Source: Bacteroidota bacterium
GTDB taxonomy: Bacteria > Bacteroidota > Bacteroidia > CAILMK01
Length of the DNA stretch: 6,049 nt
Direction of reading: 5' to 3'
NCBI GenBank assembly: GCA_013287095.1
Contig: JABDEJ010000108.1
Span: 1-6,049, forward strand
In this document: piece by piece, positions 5,338 through 6,049 of the stretch
Layout of the letters: each line of letters starts with the position of its first letter
How positions within the stretch are numbered: the first letter of the stretch is position 1
Translations under genes and position numbers: made by a program
The notes under the pieces: generated by a model
Database searches by the model: none
What the model was told of the DNA's origin: nothing
Seen by the model: the letters and a program-made list of their open reading frames with translations, nothing else

Positions 5338-5754
5338 ATGAATAATATTACACTTACGATCATCAAACCTGATGCTGTTAAGGACGGGCATTCAGGGGCG
5401 ATTCTTGAACAAATAGAAAAAGCAGGATTCAGGATAATGGCTATGAAAATGAAGCACATGAGCGAAACAGAGGCCGGAGCTTTCTATGCTGTGCACAAAG
5501 AAAGGCCATTTTACCAGGAACTTGTTGGATACATGAGTTCCGGGCCTGTGATACCTGTGGTGCTTGAAAAAGCTAATGCCGTATCGGAATTCAGGAACCT
5601 TATCGGTGCTACAAATCCAGCCAATGCAGAGGAAGGCACTATTCGCAAAAGGTTCGGAAAGTCTTTGTCATCAAATGCTATTCATGGTTCTGATTCGGAT
5701 GAAAATGCTGATATTGAAGCACATTTCTTTTTTTCAGGGAGCGAGATATATTAG
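5338..5754 (+). CDS. ndk: Nucleoside diphosphate kinase
   Basis: Ndk transfers the gamma-phosphate of ATP to nucleoside diphosphates through a phospho-histidine and balances cellular NTP and dNTP pools. The 138-residue protein matches the usual bacterial length. Visible motifs are TIIKPDAV (7-14) with the conserved Lys10, [16 protein letters not shown] (55-70), and [18 protein letters not shown] (90-107). The active-site segment [12 protein letters not shown] spans 113-124 with catalytic His116. All key residues are present and the protein looks fully functional. It has its own strong promoter and follows the hairpin array, so it is probably an independent unit; the next gene begins 52 bases after its stop and also has a promoter motif. 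Confidence 0.97.
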   Translation: MNNITLTIIKPDAVKDGHSGAILEQIEKAGFRIMAMKMKHMSETEAGAFYAVHKERPFYQELVGYMSSGPVIPVVLEKANAVSEFRNLIGATNPANAEEGTIRKRFGKSLSSNAIHGSDSDENADIEAHFFFSGSEIY

Positions 5755-5759
5755 TCCGG

Positions 5760-5784
5760 CGGAATTAATTAATCCGTATTTTTG
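5760..5784 (+). promoter_or_regulatory. -7 element with adjoining palindrome, upstream of the last gene
   Basis: TATTTTTG at 5777-5784 is an exact TAnnTTTG and would give a leader of roughly 17 bases before ATG 5807. Directly upstream, 5760-5776 reads CGGAATTAATTAATCCG, a perfect palindrome apart from one extra A. Its position against the promoter core would suit an operator, but no regulator is known. No TTTG is found at the -33 position. Confidence 0.4.
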
Positions 5785-5806
5785 GCAGCTTTTGCTGTTT
5801 ATATAG

Positions 5807-6049
5807 ATGTCAACAGAGAACGAAACGTATATAAATAATACACCTGAAGGCAACCGGGGGAAAGGAAAAAGCAGGAACAATGCTTTTTTTTATTGTATTA
5901 TTGCTGCTGTTGTTATTGACATCCATAGGTATAAATATTTTTCAGTTCAATAAAGAAAAACAAAAGGAAAAGGATTATACCGCAGATATTTTTAACAGCA
6001 ACGAACTAAAAGCACAGCTAAAAACACAGTTAGACACGGCACGAAGGCA
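5807..6049 (+). CDS. Membrane-anchored, coiled-coil-like protein, N-terminal part (runs off window; frame break at a T8 run)
   Basis: I do not recognise the family. From ATG 5807 the first frame encodes a polar, basic N-terminus (MSTENETY, then GNRGKGKSRNN) and reaches eight T at 5884-5891. Read on without change, it stops at 5951. Skipping one T leads into a frame open to the window end: a strong membrane helix (FFIVLLLLLLLTSIGINIF), then a charged, heptad-like stretch (KEKQKEKD, later ELKAQLKTQLDTARR) suggesting a coiled coil. A short cytoplasmic tail, one helix and a coiled coil outside the membrane is a sensible whole, which favours a one-base error or slippage site in the T-run. Alternatively the gene simply starts at ATG 5880, which is in the second frame and needs no frameshift. 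The promoter motif at 5777-5784 fits 5807 better. Confidence 0.55.

Noticed and set aside
5785..5800. CAGC-TTTT-GCTG followed by T as an ndk terminator
   Set aside because: The stem is only four or five pairs with no real T-run, and it falls within the predicted leader or promoter of the next gene.
1..6049. Search for defence, toxin-antitoxin, phage or transposase genes
   Set aside because: All recognisable genes are housekeeping or envelope functions on one strand, and no such gene was found.

Overview
The window looks like chromosomal DNA from a member of the Bacteroidota, probably from a draft or metagenomic assembly. The main evidence is a recurring promoter form. Motifs matching TAnnTTTG lie just upstream of several gene starts, two of them with a TTTG about 19-20 bases further upstream, and I see no Shine-Dalgarno sequences that decide a start. 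The protein types agree: a Mrp/ApbC protein with an N-terminal DUF59 domain, a stand-alone NifU C-terminal domain, a short CoA-binding protein, and Ndk. All genes are on the plus strand and all are housekeeping or envelope functions.

Layout. Bases 1-243 are the C-terminal end of an MFS exporter. Bases 244-394 are intergenic and hold two sets of small palindromes (268-292 and 344-376). Bases 395-1493 encode an Mrp/ApbC-type iron-sulfur carrier ATPase whose reading frame is broken near base 814, where a conserved stretch after GPSLP appears to be missing. Bases 1580-1849 encode a NifU/Nfu-type iron-sulfur scaffold. Bases 2017-2991 encode a trans-polyprenyl diphosphate synthase and 3051-3446 a four-helix GtrA-family membrane protein. 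Bases 3510-3908 encode a CoA-binding Rossmann protein, closely followed at 3914-4906 by a sugar-phosphate nucleotidyltransferase with a C-terminal hexapeptide-repeat region. Bases 4907-5337 are non-coding and carry three regularly spaced hairpins. Bases 5338-5754 encode nucleoside diphosphate kinase. From 5807 to the window end a membrane-anchored, coiled-coil-like protein begins; a run of eight T breaks the frame between its likely start and its membrane segment.

Functionally, mrp and nfu form an iron-sulfur cluster assembly pair. The polyprenyl synthase (lipid carrier or quinone tail), GtrA protein (lipid-linked sugar translocation), nucleotidyltransferase (NDP-sugar) and Ndk (NTP supply) could all feed envelope glycan synthesis, but that link is inferred from gene order only. 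I found no defence system, CRISPR array, transposase, tRNA or rRNA. The features most worth a second look are the hairpin array at 5112-5245, the palindromic elements at 268-376, and the two frame breaks.
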